Source of the DNA: Puia dinghuensis
GTDB lineage: Bacteria > Bacteroidota > Bacteroidia > Chitinophagales > Chitinophagaceae
Direction: 5' to 3'
Length of the DNA stretch: 37,530 bases
Assembly (NCBI GenBank): GCA_026225275.1
Contig: JAMFSL010000069.1
Coordinates: 1 to 37,530, forward strand
Shown here: piece by piece, positions 1 through 8,520 of the stretch
How positions within the stretch are numbered: position 1 is the first letter of the stretch
Layout: each line of letters starts with the position of its first letter
Notes under the pieces: generated by a model
Seen by the model: the letters and a program-made list of their open reading frames with translations, nothing else
Database searches by the model: none
Told to the model about the DNA's origin: nothing
Position numbers and translations under genes: made by a program

Positions 1-1056
1 GTCGGGGTTCAGGCCGCCGAGACTGTTCAGGCCATTGGCAAAGGCGGTGCTCATGCCGGACGCGACGCCGCCGTCACCGGCATTGATATCATTGCCGACC
101 GGATTGCTGACGTCGTAGCCGGGGTTGACATAGTTCGCCTGTACCTGCACTGGTACGCCGTCGATGACGTAGAGAGGATCATTCCCACCCAGCAGGGAGG
201 TAGTGCCGCGGACGCGGATGCGGACCGCGCCGCCGGGGGTACCATCGGTCTTGGTGACCTGGACGCCGGCGGCTTTACCGGCCATGGCATTGTCGAAGGT
301 GGTGAAGGGGATGTCCTCGATGTCCTTTCCCGCGATGGTGGATACCGACCCCGTGAGGTCCTTTTTCTGTGAGGAGCCGTAGCCGATCATGACGACCTGG
401 TTGAGGTCGGAGGATTGCTGCTGGAGGTGGATGGTGATACGGCTTTCGTTACCGTTGGTGGGAGAGATCGCGCCGACCTTATACAACTGAGTGGTGTAGC
501 CGATGCTGGAAAACTCCAGTATATCTCCTGCCTTCGCGACGATGATGAAAGCACCCTGCATATCCGTCTGGGTAGCCTTTTTGGTGTTTTTATTGGTGAC
601 GGTGACGGCACCCAGCGGTTTATCGTCCGGGCCGAGGACCGTGCCGGGAACGACGGCCTGTGGAGTGGCGGTCTCGTTACTTCCGGGAACTCCGGCGGGC
701 AGGGGGCTGATGATGAGCGTGCCGTCCATAAGCCTGAATCCCAGCCTGGTACTGGCCAGCGCCTTGGTGAGGGCCTGGGTGGCGTCCATATCCTTCACGG
801 AAATGGAGACCGAGCCTGCGTTCCGGATCAGGTTGTTGTTATACAGGATTTCAATGCCGCTCTGGCGGCCGATTTCGGTGATCACTTCCTCCAGCGGACG
901 GTTGTGCATGGTCAGCGTGACTTTTTGGCTGTAGCCCATGGCTGTGACGTGCAGGCTGGCGGTGAGCAGGATGATAGCAGATAATCTCATGACCCGGGAA
1001 ATTTGCGCATAGCCGCTTCCCTTGAAGCGTAATAAGCAGTAGTTCAAAAAAAGCAT
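1..1056 (-). CDS. SusC/RagA-family TonB-dependent outer-membrane transporter, N-terminal part (cut by window edge)
   Basis: This is the first ~350 residues of a SusC-type beta-barrel transporter, a family that imports glycans or other large ligands across the outer membrane using TonB energy. Read on the minus strand it has a signal peptide (MRLSAIILLTASLHVTA, ending near GYSQ). A secretin/TonB short N-terminal (STN) domain follows at about residues 45-95, then a carboxypeptidase-regulatory-like domain (about 135-215) with the family's VVMIGYGSSQKKDLTGSVS segment, then the start of the TonB plug (VRIRVRGTTSLLGGNDPLYV). An ATG at 1056 is in frame 22 codons upstream of the ATG at 990. SusC proteins often carry such an extension before the hydrophobic core, so I chose 1056, but 990 is possible. 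The STN domain and the upstream sigma/FecR genes imply regulation by cell-surface signalling. The substrate cannot be told because the barrel and any SusD partner lie outside the window. Confidence 0.93.
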   Translation of the reverse strand, partial: MLFLNYCLLRFKGSGYAQISRVMRLSAIILLTASLHVTAMGYSQKVTLTMHNRPLEEVITEIGRQSGIEILYNNNLIRNAGSVSISVKDMDATQALTKALASTRLGFRLMDGTLIISPLPAGVPGSNETATPQAVVPGTVLGPDDKPLGAVTVTNKNTKKATQTDMQGAFIIVAKAGDILEFSSIGYTTQLYKVGAISPTNGNESRITIHLQQQSSDLNQVVMIGYGSSQKKDLTGSVSTIAGKDIEDIPFTTFDNAMAGKAAGVQVTKTDGTPGGAVRIRVRGTTSLLGGNDPLYVIDGVPVQVQANYVNPGYDVSNPVGNDINAGDGGVASGMSTAFANGLNSLGGLNPD

Positions 1057-1125
1057 AACTTGTGTTAGTTTAGGTGAAACGAAAGCAGTACCGAAATTGC
1101 ATAGGAAGTTTTGCCTGACATCCAA

Positions 1126-1157
1126 CCGGAAACGCCGCGAACGTTTCCGGTCTTTTT
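1126..1157. promoter_or_regulatory. Perfect 9-bp stem-loop in the fecR-susC gap
   Basis: CCGGAAACG at 1126-1134 and CGTTTCCGG at 1142-1150 form a perfect 9-bp inverted repeat around a 7-base loop. On the plus strand it is followed directly by TCTTTTTTC, so it reads as an intrinsic terminator for plus-strand transcription. On the minus strand, the direction of fecR and susC, it lacks a U-tract and would lie in the susC leader. It may block antisense transcription, or shape the susC leader as a processing or attenuation structure. The gap 1057-1248 holds no other gene. Confidence 0.5.
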
Positions 1158-1248
1158 TCAGGAAGACCCAAAAGGTTTAATACAAATCAGGATAAGATAG
1201 GCGCAATGGTTGACCTAATGACAGACAATGGTTACAATCGTTGCCAGC

Positions 1249-2520
1249 TTATCTGGCGGCGGGAGAGACTCTGACTACCTTCCCCTGAACGGAGAAGGAG
1301 ATGCCGCCGGCGGCCTCCAGCATTTTCAACACTTTGGACATATTGACCTGGCGGCTGATCTGGCCGGTATAATGATCGGAGGTGGTTCCTTCGAATTGAA
1401 AGTCTACATCATACCATCGGGACAGTTGACGGGTAATGGTGGTGATATCGTCGTCCTGGAAAAGAAACCGGCCATTCTTCCAGGCGACGGCCTTCCGGAC
1501 ATCGGCATTTGTGACCAGCTGCAGGCGGCCCTGTGTGTTGGCAAGGAGGGCCTGGCTGGGCGACAGGGTCTGTGCCGATGCGCCGCGGGTCACGCGGACG
1601 GCTCCTTCCAGCAAGGTCGTATTGACCGATGAATCTTCCACGTAGGCATCGATGTTGAAGTGGGTACCGAGCACCTGCACCTGCAAATCATTTTTCGAAT
1701 CGGTCGTGGACGATCTGACGTCGACGATGAAGGGCATGGCCGGATCAGGAGCGATTTCGAAATAGGCTTCCCCGGTGATGGTCACCCGCCGTTCTTTGCC
1801 GATGAAGGCAGTCGGATAGCGGATCGAAGAGGCGGCATTCAGCCAGACCTGGGATCCGTCGGGGAGACTCAGTTGGTACTGGCCGCCGCGGGGAGTGGAT
1901 AAGGTGTTGAAGGCGACGGTCGCCGGGGATTCGGCCTGGTCTGCCTGGTAGCCGATCCGGCCATTGTCCAGCTTGACGACGGTCGTGTGGGTCTGGCTGG
2001 CCAGAACACCTTTCTGTGCTGAATCCAGCGTGATGGTCCGGCCGTCGGCGAGAGTCAGCTGCGCCTTGTTATTGCCGGGTGCTACATCATGCGCAGGCAC
2101 AGGCTGTTTGGAGTTGGCTAAATCGGACTGGGTATGCAAACGCCAGAACAGGTAACCGCCAGCGCCGATCGAAAGCAAGATGAGGGCTGCGACGGCCAGC
2201 CGGCGAAACAGGTGGTGGTGCGAGGGGATATCAAAGTTGATGATTGATGCGGGAGGGTTTCCTATTGGGGTGTGAAGTACGGTAGGCGAAGAAGCCTCGG
2301 CATGCGCGGCCTTTTGGAGGGCGAGCCGGAACATTTCGGATAGGGTCGCGGGATCGGACAGGCCCTGGGCCGATTTCTCCTGCAGCCGCCGGTCGATCAG
2401 CTTGTACAGCACGTCGCGGGAGGCGGGCTGTCGCATGGCTGCCAGGAAATGCGGTACTTCATCCGGCGTGAGCTGGTCAGCGAGATATTTTTCCAACAGA
2501 GCTTCGATATCCATAAGCAT
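1249..2520 (-). CDS. FecR family anti-sigma factor (DUF4974 C-terminus)
   Basis: This 423-residue inner-membrane protein is of the FecR type, which holds or activates a partner ECF sigma factor in response to an outer-membrane transporter. The N-terminal ~100 residues are cytoplasmic and sigma-binding. One membrane helix is visible near residues 106-126 (LAVAALILLSIGAGGYLFW). The periplasmic FecR domain follows (about 200-305, with TPRGGQYQLSLPDGSQVWLNA and GEAYFEI), then a C-terminal DUF4974 domain (about 345-415, with FQDDDITTITRQLSRWYDVD), both hallmarks of the Bacteroidota version. It lies 82 bp downstream of the sigma gene on the same strand and 192 bp upstream of susC, the usual sigma-fecR-susC order. 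A second ATG two codons in (2514) could be the true start. Confidence 0.95.
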   Translation of the reverse strand: MLMDIEALLEKYLADQLTPDEVPHFLAAMRQPASRDVLYKLIDRRLQEKSAQGLSDPATLSEMFRLALQKAAHAEASSPTVLHTPIGNPPASIINFDIPSHHHLFRRLAVAALILLSIGAGGYLFWRLHTQSDLANSKQPVPAHDVAPGNNKAQLTLADGRTITLDSAQKGVLASQTHTTVVKLDNGRIGYQADQAESPATVAFNTLSTPRGGQYQLSLPDGSQVWLNAASSIRYPTAFIGKERRVTITGEAYFEIAPDPAMPFIVDVRSSTTDSKNDLQVQVLGTHFNIDAYVEDSSVNTTLLEGAVRVTRGASAQTLSPSQALLANTQGRLQLVTNADVRKAVAWKNGRFLFQDDDITTITRQLSRWYDVDFQFEGTTSDHYTGQISRQVNMSKVLKMLEAAGGISFSVQGKVVRVSPAAR

Positions 2521-2602
2521 GTTCTGGTTAAGTGGCTTGCGATAGTAAAGACGAAAATAAATTGCAGAAGGGAGCAGCCGGGTGAATATTTTTTTTTCGT
2601 CG

Positions 2603-3235
2603 TCATTTCATTAACAGCAACCCGACAAGGAGAAGGGAGAGTAAAGGATTTTGGCCGAGTTGCTGGCGGAGGCGAACAATGGCGCGGACAATATGGCTTT
2701 TAACTGCCTGTCTGGAGATACCCATCTTTTGGGCGATCTCTTCATGACTGAGGCCCTGGTAGCGGCTGAGGCGGAAAGCGGTCTGTTGTTGAGGCGGAAG
2801 GCTGGCTATAGCCTCGTCGATGGTCGCCTGAAACTCTAAGGCTTCCAGCCGGCGGTCGGGCGTAGGAGCGGTATCACTGAAATACTCCAGGAAGTAGCTA
2901 TCGTAGGGGCCATGAAATACTTTCTTCCGGAGGTAATCGAAGATAAGATTGCGGGCAGAGATAAACAGATAGCCTTCGAGCCGGTCTATTTCGGCGAGCC
3001 TGGCCCGTTTTATCCAAAGGTTAGCGAAGATATCCTGTGACAAATCTTCAGACAGGTCGGGTGATTTGGTAAAGAGCAGGGCTGTGGAGTAGATAAAGTC
3101 CCAGTAATGGAAGAACAGCAGCCGGAAGGCGGACTCGTCTCCATGGGCTACTCTTTGTAATATTTCTTGTTCATTATCTAAGGGTTGTATCAATTCCGGA
3201 AAAATATTTAGGTATAAATTTACAGGATTATGCAT
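2603..3235 (-). CDS. RNA polymerase ECF-type sigma-70 factor
   Basis: This 210-residue sigma factor has region 2 (about residues 28-98, with DLSEDLSQDIFANLW and the helix ending in RNLIFDYLRKK) and region 4 (about 135-190, with LPPQQQTAFRLSRYQGLSHE followed by the helix-turn-helix EIAQKMGISRQAVKSHI). It ends in a hydrophobic tail (PLLSLLLVGLLLMK), as is seen in some Bacteroidota sigma factors. With the FecR-like gene downstream it should drive the adjacent susC operon. Its ATG at 3235 sits in the same ATGCAT hexamer as the oppositely oriented queA start at 3230, so the two coding regions overlap by 6 bp and its promoter must lie inside queA unless translation starts later. A TTG 14 codons downstream (3193) is an alternative start that would keep region 2 intact. 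Confidence 0.93.
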   Translation of the reverse strand: MHNPVNLYLNIFPELIQPLDNEQEILQRVAHGDESAFRLLFFHYWDFIYSTALLFTKSPDLSEDLSQDIFANLWIKRARLAEIDRLEGYLFISARNLIFDYLRKKVFHGPYDSYFLEYFSDTAPTPDRRLEALEFQATIDEAIASLPPQQQTAFRLSRYQGLSHEEIAQKMGISRQAVKSHIVRAIVRLRQQLGQNPLLSLLLVGLLLMK

Positions 3236-4510
3236 CCCAAAAAAATCTCTATCCAGGATTATACTTATGATTTACCTATATCATGCATTGCGGATCATCC
3301 TTTGGCCGAGCGGGATGCCAGCCGATTGTTGGTCTACCGGGACGGGGTTATCAGCGAAACGGTCTACAGGGATATTGCCGGTCAGCTGCCCGAAGGGGCA
3401 TTGATGGTTTTCAACAATACGCGGGTTGTGGAGGCGCGGATCCTTTTTCAGAAGGCGACCGGTGCTTCCATCGAGATCTTTTGCCTGGAACCGCCGGCCG
3501 AATATGGCGGGATGGCGGCGGCTATATCGAAGACCGGGAGCGTCCGCTGGAAATGCCTGATCGGCGGGGCTTCCAAGTGGAAGCGGGGGCAAGTGTTGAC
3601 CAAGGTGATTGGCGGAGCCGGGATGGTGTTGGAGGCGCGCTATATAGAGAAGCTGACGGATTCTTTCCTGGTGGAATTGTCCTGGCAGCCGGCCACGCTG
3701 AGCTTTGCGGAGCTTTTGCATCAAGCGGGGGTCATCCCTCTCCCACCCTATATACACCGGACAGCGGAGGTTTCGGATCAGGAAAGATACCAGACTGTTT
3801 ATGCGCGGCATGATGGATCAGTTGCAGCGCCAACGGCGGGTTTGCATTTTACAGATCAAATTTTTCACGCATTGGAGGATCGGCATATCCGGCGAACGTT
3901 TGTCACCCTGCATGTGGGAGCCGGTACTTTTCTGCCGGTGAAAGCAGCCACCATGGAAGGGCATCACATGCATATCGAAGGTATTGCCGTGACGAGAGAA
4001 GCCATTGAGGAGGTACGGCATACGCTGGCGGGAGGCAGGCCGGTGATCGCTGTGGGGACGACCTCAGCGCGGACGGTGGAGAGCTTATTTTGGTTGGGGG
4101 TGCTGGCGGCGCGGCAGCCGGACGTTGCTCCGGAACAGCTAATGGTGCGGCAATGGGATGCTTATGAAGGAGCAGCGGTGGCCGGAGAGAGGGAGGCGAC
4201 CGGGAAGGGAGAGGCCGCCGGCGTGAAAGCGGAAGCGGCATTGACGGCGTTATTGGGCTGGATGGACAGGCAGCAACTGACGCAATTGGTGACAACGACG
4301 CAATTGCTGATCACGCCCGGATATGAATGGAAAATAGTCAAAGGGCTGATCACGAATTTCCACCAACCTGAGAGTACCCTGCTGTTGTTGGTAGCATCAC
4401 TAATCGGGGATGATTGGAGAAAGGTATATCATTATGCTTTGGCGCATGGATTCCGGTTTCTCAGCTATGGAGACGGGTGTCTGTTATTCCGGCCGGACGG
4501 CGACGGTTAG
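3230..4510 (+). CDS. queA: S-adenosylmethionine:tRNA ribosyltransferase-isomerase QueA
   Basis: QueA transfers and isomerises the ribosyl part of SAM onto 7-aminomethyl-7-deazaguanine in tRNA, forming epoxyqueuosine during queuosine synthesis in the cytoplasm. Family motifs include YDLPISCIADHPLAERDASRLLV split across the N-terminus, MVFNNTRVVEARI, APTAGLHFT, HVGAGTFLPV, AVGTTSARTVESL, and TNFHQPESTLLLLVASLIG near the end. At 426 residues it is long. Part of the excess is an Ala/Gly/Glu-rich insert at about residues 316-336, between WDAYEGA and LTALLGWM. It starts in an ATGCAT shared with the divergent sigma gene. It stops 11 bp before the convergent histidine kinase gene. No other queuosine gene is nearby. 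Confidence 0.95.
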   Translation: MHPKKISIQDYTYDLPISCIADHPLAERDASRLLVYRDGVISETVYRDIAGQLPEGALMVFNNTRVVEARILFQKATGASIEIFCLEPPAEYGGMAAAISKTGSVRWKCLIGGASKWKRGQVLTKVIGGAGMVLEARYIEKLTDSFLVELSWQPATLSFAELLHQAGVIPLPPYIHRTAEVSDQERYQTVYARHDGSVAAPTAGLHFTDQIFHALEDRHIRRTFVTLHVGAGTFLPVKAATMEGHHMHIEGIAVTREAIEEVRHTLAGGRPVIAVGTTSARTVESLFWLGVLAARQPDVAPEQLMVRQWDAYEGAAVAGEREATGKGEAAGVKAEAALTALLGWMDRQQLTQLVTTTQLLITPGYEWKIVKGLITNFHQPESTLLLLVASLIGDDWRKVYHYALAHGFRFLSYGDGCLLFRPDGDG

Positions 4511-4530
4511 GGCATCGCCGGCTAACTTTT
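4506..4530. terminator. Possible terminator formed by the two convergent stop codons
   Basis: GTTAG (4506-4510) and CTAAC (4522-4526) form an outer stem and GGC/GCC (4511-4513, 4517-4519) an inner stem, with two unpaired Gs, followed by TTTT on the plus strand. The TAG stops of queA and of the opposing histidine kinase both lie inside the stem. The stem is short, so this is tentative. Confidence 0.35.
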
Positions 4531-5892
4531 GAGGGGGAATTCGAGGGTAAAAGTCGTGCCTTTCCCGAGTGTACTGTCCACTTTGATCTTTCCACGTTGT
4601 GCTTCGACTATCGTCTTGACATAACTGAGGCCGAGGCCGAAACCTTTTACGTTGTGGAGGTTACCAGTATGCGCCCGGTAGAATTTTTCAAAGATGCGAC
4701 GCTGAGTCTCTTTGCTCATGCCTATTCCATTGTCCTCAATACGGATGACGAGGCTCCTGGCGGTGCCATGAGTGGTGATCCGAATCAGCAGATTCTCTTT
4801 TGAATATTTGACGGCATTGTCGATGAGGTTGGTGATGAGGTTCATGAAGTGTACTTCATCCGCCTCGATCAGATCGTTCTTGGCATTCAGTTGCAATTCT
4901 GCGCTGCCGTTATTGCCTTCCAGCTGCAGCTGGAAGTTTTCCATCGCTTCCTGGATGACATGGTGGACATGCAGGGGACGAAGATTGAGCTGTTGGTCTT
5001 GCCGGTCCAGCAGGGAAGCCTGCAGAATGGTCTCCACTTGTTTGTTCATCCGCCGGTTCTCTTCTTTGATGATACCGGTAAAGTAGCCTGATTTTTCGCG
5101 GTCCTGGATCACTTTTTCATTCCGCAGGGCATCCACGGCCAGAGAAATGGTGGCCAGGGGCGTCTTGAATTCGTGCGTCATGTTATTGATGAAATCATTC
5201 TTGATCTCACTGAGCTTTTTTTGCCGTAGCAGGGTACTGATGGTAACGTAAAAGGCTGCGATGATGATGAGGGTGAAAAAGACGGCGCTGATGATCATGG
5301 GGCGCATTTCGCCCTGCACCAATCCATCGAAATCGTGGACGACAACTATCAGGAGGGCATCATCCGCCAAGACGCTGTTGGCCTCGGTATTATCGGGGGC
5401 CGGGACGGGGATAATAAATTGCTGGTTGCGGTTAGTATCCTCATGCTCCCTGAGGAAATTCGCGGATCGCAGTTCCTCCTGGGAACGGAAATTCTGATCG
5501 GAAGAAGCTGCGTTTGAAATAAGGGAGAAATCGAATGCGAGGCTTTTCAGACCGGCCTCATTGAAGGCTTTACGCAGGCGGCTGTCTATTTCATCCACGG
5601 AATAGCTCTGGGTAATAGAGGGCACCCGGAGCAATTCTGTAATGAGGGGATCGGGGCGCCAGACAGCTCCGGGCTTAAGGCGTAACACCCGGGAGCCACC
5701 AGACAGATTTTCCCGTCCTTCGCCGAGCCTTTGAGCCACTTTACCCACTACCTCAAACGCTATGCGCTGGTGCAGTTGATCTTTCTTGTTCTCAATCATC
5801 GTCAATATCCAGTTGATCTGGATGTAGATAATTCCGATCAGGGAGAGCGAGATCAATACAATAATGACAGGGAAAATTTTTTTTAAACCCAT
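4522..5892 (-). CDS. Membrane sensor histidine kinase (no adjacent response regulator)
   Basis: This 456-residue two-component sensor has a membrane helix at about residues 5-27, a periplasmic sensor region of about 180 residues with no domain I recognise, and a second helix near 200-220 (MIISAVFFTLIIIAAFYVTI). The kinase core follows: H-box NNMTHEFKTPLATISL with the phospho-accepting His near 240, N-box LITNLIDNAVKYS, G1 IRIEDNGIGM, F-box IFEKFYRAH, and G2 GFGLGLSYVK. No HAMP domain is evident. I chose the ATG at 5892 because MGLKKIFPVIIVLISLSLIG makes a clean N-terminal anchor; a GTG 30 codons upstream (5982) would put a charged stretch in front. No response-regulator gene lies beside it, so its partner and signal are unknown. 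Confidence 0.92.
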   Translation of the reverse strand: MGLKKIFPVIIVLISLSLIGIIYIQINWILTMIENKKDQLHQRIAFEVVGKVAQRLGEGRENLSGGSRVLRLKPGAVWRPDPLITELLRVPSITQSYSVDEIDSRLRKAFNEAGLKSLAFDFSLISNAASSDQNFRSQEELRSANFLREHEDTNRNQQFIIPVPAPDNTEANSVLADDALLIVVVHDFDGLVQGEMRPMIISAVFFTLIIIAAFYVTISTLLRQKKLSEIKNDFINNMTHEFKTPLATISLAVDALRNEKVIQDREKSGYFTGIIKEENRRMNKQVETILQASLLDRQDQQLNLRPLHVHHVIQEAMENFQLQLEGNNGSAELQLNAKNDLIEADEVHFMNLITNLIDNAVKYSKENLLIRITTHGTARSLVIRIEDNGIGMSKETQRRIFEKFYRAHTGNLHNVKGFGLGLSYVKTIVEAQRGKIKVDSTLGKGTTFTLEFPLKS

Positions 5893-6019
5893 ACTTATTT
5901 GTCCAACTGTAAAATTATCAATAAGGATGAAGGGTAACCTAATATACCTTGAGTCGGCAAGGGTTTTTAACGTAGGTTTCACAAAGAAAGGGGATTTTAC
6001 TCATTTTTTGCGGCGGCAT

Positions 6020-6049
6020 TTTGTTATCTCGCAGGATTCCTTAATTTCG
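6020..6049 (+). promoter_or_regulatory. Promoter of yqgE, abutting the start codon
   Basis: TTTG at 6020-6023 and TAATTTCG at 6042-6049 are 18 bp apart and fit the Bacteroidota TTTG/TAnnTTTG consensus with one mismatch. The ATG begins at 6055, so transcription should start at or within a couple of bases of the start codon. Confidence 0.5.
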
Positions 6050-6054
6050 AAGGT

Positions 6055-6609
6055 ATGGACAGCCTTGCACCTGGCATATTGTTAATTGCGGATCCTTTTC
6101 TGAAGGACCCCAATTTCATGCGCACCGTGGTGTTCCTCTGTGAACACCAGGATGAAGGTAGTTTTGGCTTTGTACTGAACAAGAATTACGACTACACGCT
6201 GGATGAGCTGGTCAGCGGGCTGGATGATCTGACAAAGATCCCCGTCTATCTTGGCGGACCGGTTCAAATGGACACGATCCATTTTCTGCATCAGTATCCG
6301 GACAAGATCAGCGGTGGGTATGAGATCACAGATGGGGTTTTCTGGGGCGGCAGTTTTGAGAGAGCGATCGCACTGATCCGGTCGGGCGAGATTGACATGG
6401 GGAAGATAAGATTCTACATAGGCTATTCGGGTTGGGGCAGCGGGCAGTTAGCCGATGAATTAAAGGTGAAATCCTGGTTGACGGTTCAGGCGAGCCAGAA
6501 ATTGGTCTTTCATAAAAAGCCTTCAGAAATATGGAAGGATGCTCTGCGCGATCTTGGCGGGGAGTATGAGATGATGGTGAATTTTCCTATCGATCCGCAA
6601 CTGAATTAA
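6055..6609 (+). CDS. yqgE: YqgE/AlgH family protein (UPF0301)
   Basis: This 184-residue single-domain cytoplasmic protein belongs to the YqgE/AlgH family. The opening LAPGILLIADPFLKDPNF, then MRTVVFLCEHQDEGSFGFVLN, the central VYLGGPVQ, and IRFYIGYSGWGSGQLADEL are strong family signatures. The family has no settled biochemical role; AlgH was linked genetically to alginate control in Pseudomonas. The length is normal. It ends only 5 bp before the convergent atpC stop, leaving no room for a conventional terminator between them. Confidence 0.93.
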   Translation: MDSLAPGILLIADPFLKDPNFMRTVVFLCEHQDEGSFGFVLNKNYDYTLDELVSGLDDLTKIPVYLGGPVQMDTIHFLHQYPDKISGGYEITDGVFWGGSFERAIALIRSGEIDMGKIRFYIGYSGWGSGQLADELKVKSWLTVQASQKLVFHKKPSEIWKDALRDLGGEYEMMVNFPIDPQLN

Positions 6610-6614
6610 GGAAC

Positions 6615-6881
6615 TCATGATTTCGCTTCAACAGGTACTGCACCTTCGACCAATACGGTAACTTTATTATTCAGCACTTCCACGAATCCGCTCTGGATCG
6701 TGAAAAAAGCCAGATGGTTATTCTTGTCTTTCAGGACTTTCACCTTTCCTGTTTTCAGCGCGCTGACCAGGGGAGCATGGTTGTTCAATACTTCGAACAG
6801 CCCCATGACACCGGGTAATTGCACACCGTATACATCGGCGCTGAAAAGTTTCTTCTCGGGCGTTAAGATTTCCAGGTTCAT
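6615..6881 (-). CDS. atpC: F1F0 ATP synthase epsilon subunit
   Basis: This 88-residue protein contains the N-terminal beta-sandwich of the epsilon subunit (MNLEILTPEKKLFSADV, LPGVMGLFEVLNNHAPLVSAL, IQSGFVEVLNNKVTVLVEGA). The subunit sits in the central rotor stalk and regulates ATP hydrolysis. It is shorter than E. coli AtpC (about 138 residues) because the C-terminal helical hairpin is missing, which is common in Bacteroidota. I chose the ATG at 6881; a TTG two codons earlier (6887) is less likely. It follows atpD after 44 bp on the same strand and is probably co-transcribed with it. Confidence 0.95.
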   Translation of the reverse strand: MNLEILTPEKKLFSADVYGVQLPGVMGLFEVLNNHAPLVSALKTGKVKVLKDKNNHLAFFTIQSGFVEVLNNKVTVLVEGAVPVEAKS

Positions 6882-6925
6882 ACCCAACCCTAGCGGGCGT
6901 TTTAGTTAAATGAATTCAATCGCTG

Positions 6926-8440
<1,515 letters not shown>

Positions 8441-8454
8441 TTAAAATTTGGCTG

Positions 8455-8462
8455 CAAAGGTA
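8455..8462 (-). promoter_or_regulatory. -7 promoter element of the atpD-atpC operon
   Basis: On the minus strand the bases read TACCTTTG, an exact match to TAnnTTTG, with ATTG about 20 bp upstream as a possible -33 element. The predicted leader before the atpD ATG (8425) is about 25 bases. Confidence 0.55.
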
Positions 8463-8494
8463 AGGGTGCGAGGGGAAAGAAACAATGAATTCTC

Positions 8495-8502
8495 TATTTT
8501 TG
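8495..8502 (+). promoter_or_regulatory. -7 promoter element of the GNAT-like gene
   Basis: TATTTTTG matches TAnnTTTG exactly and lies 18 bp before the ATG at 8521. This predicts a leader of only about a dozen bases and supports that ATG over the one at 8485, which would fall upstream of the transcript. The divergent atpD promoter lies 32 bp away. Confidence 0.5.
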
Positions 8503-8520
8503 TTACTTTACCATTGCGCT

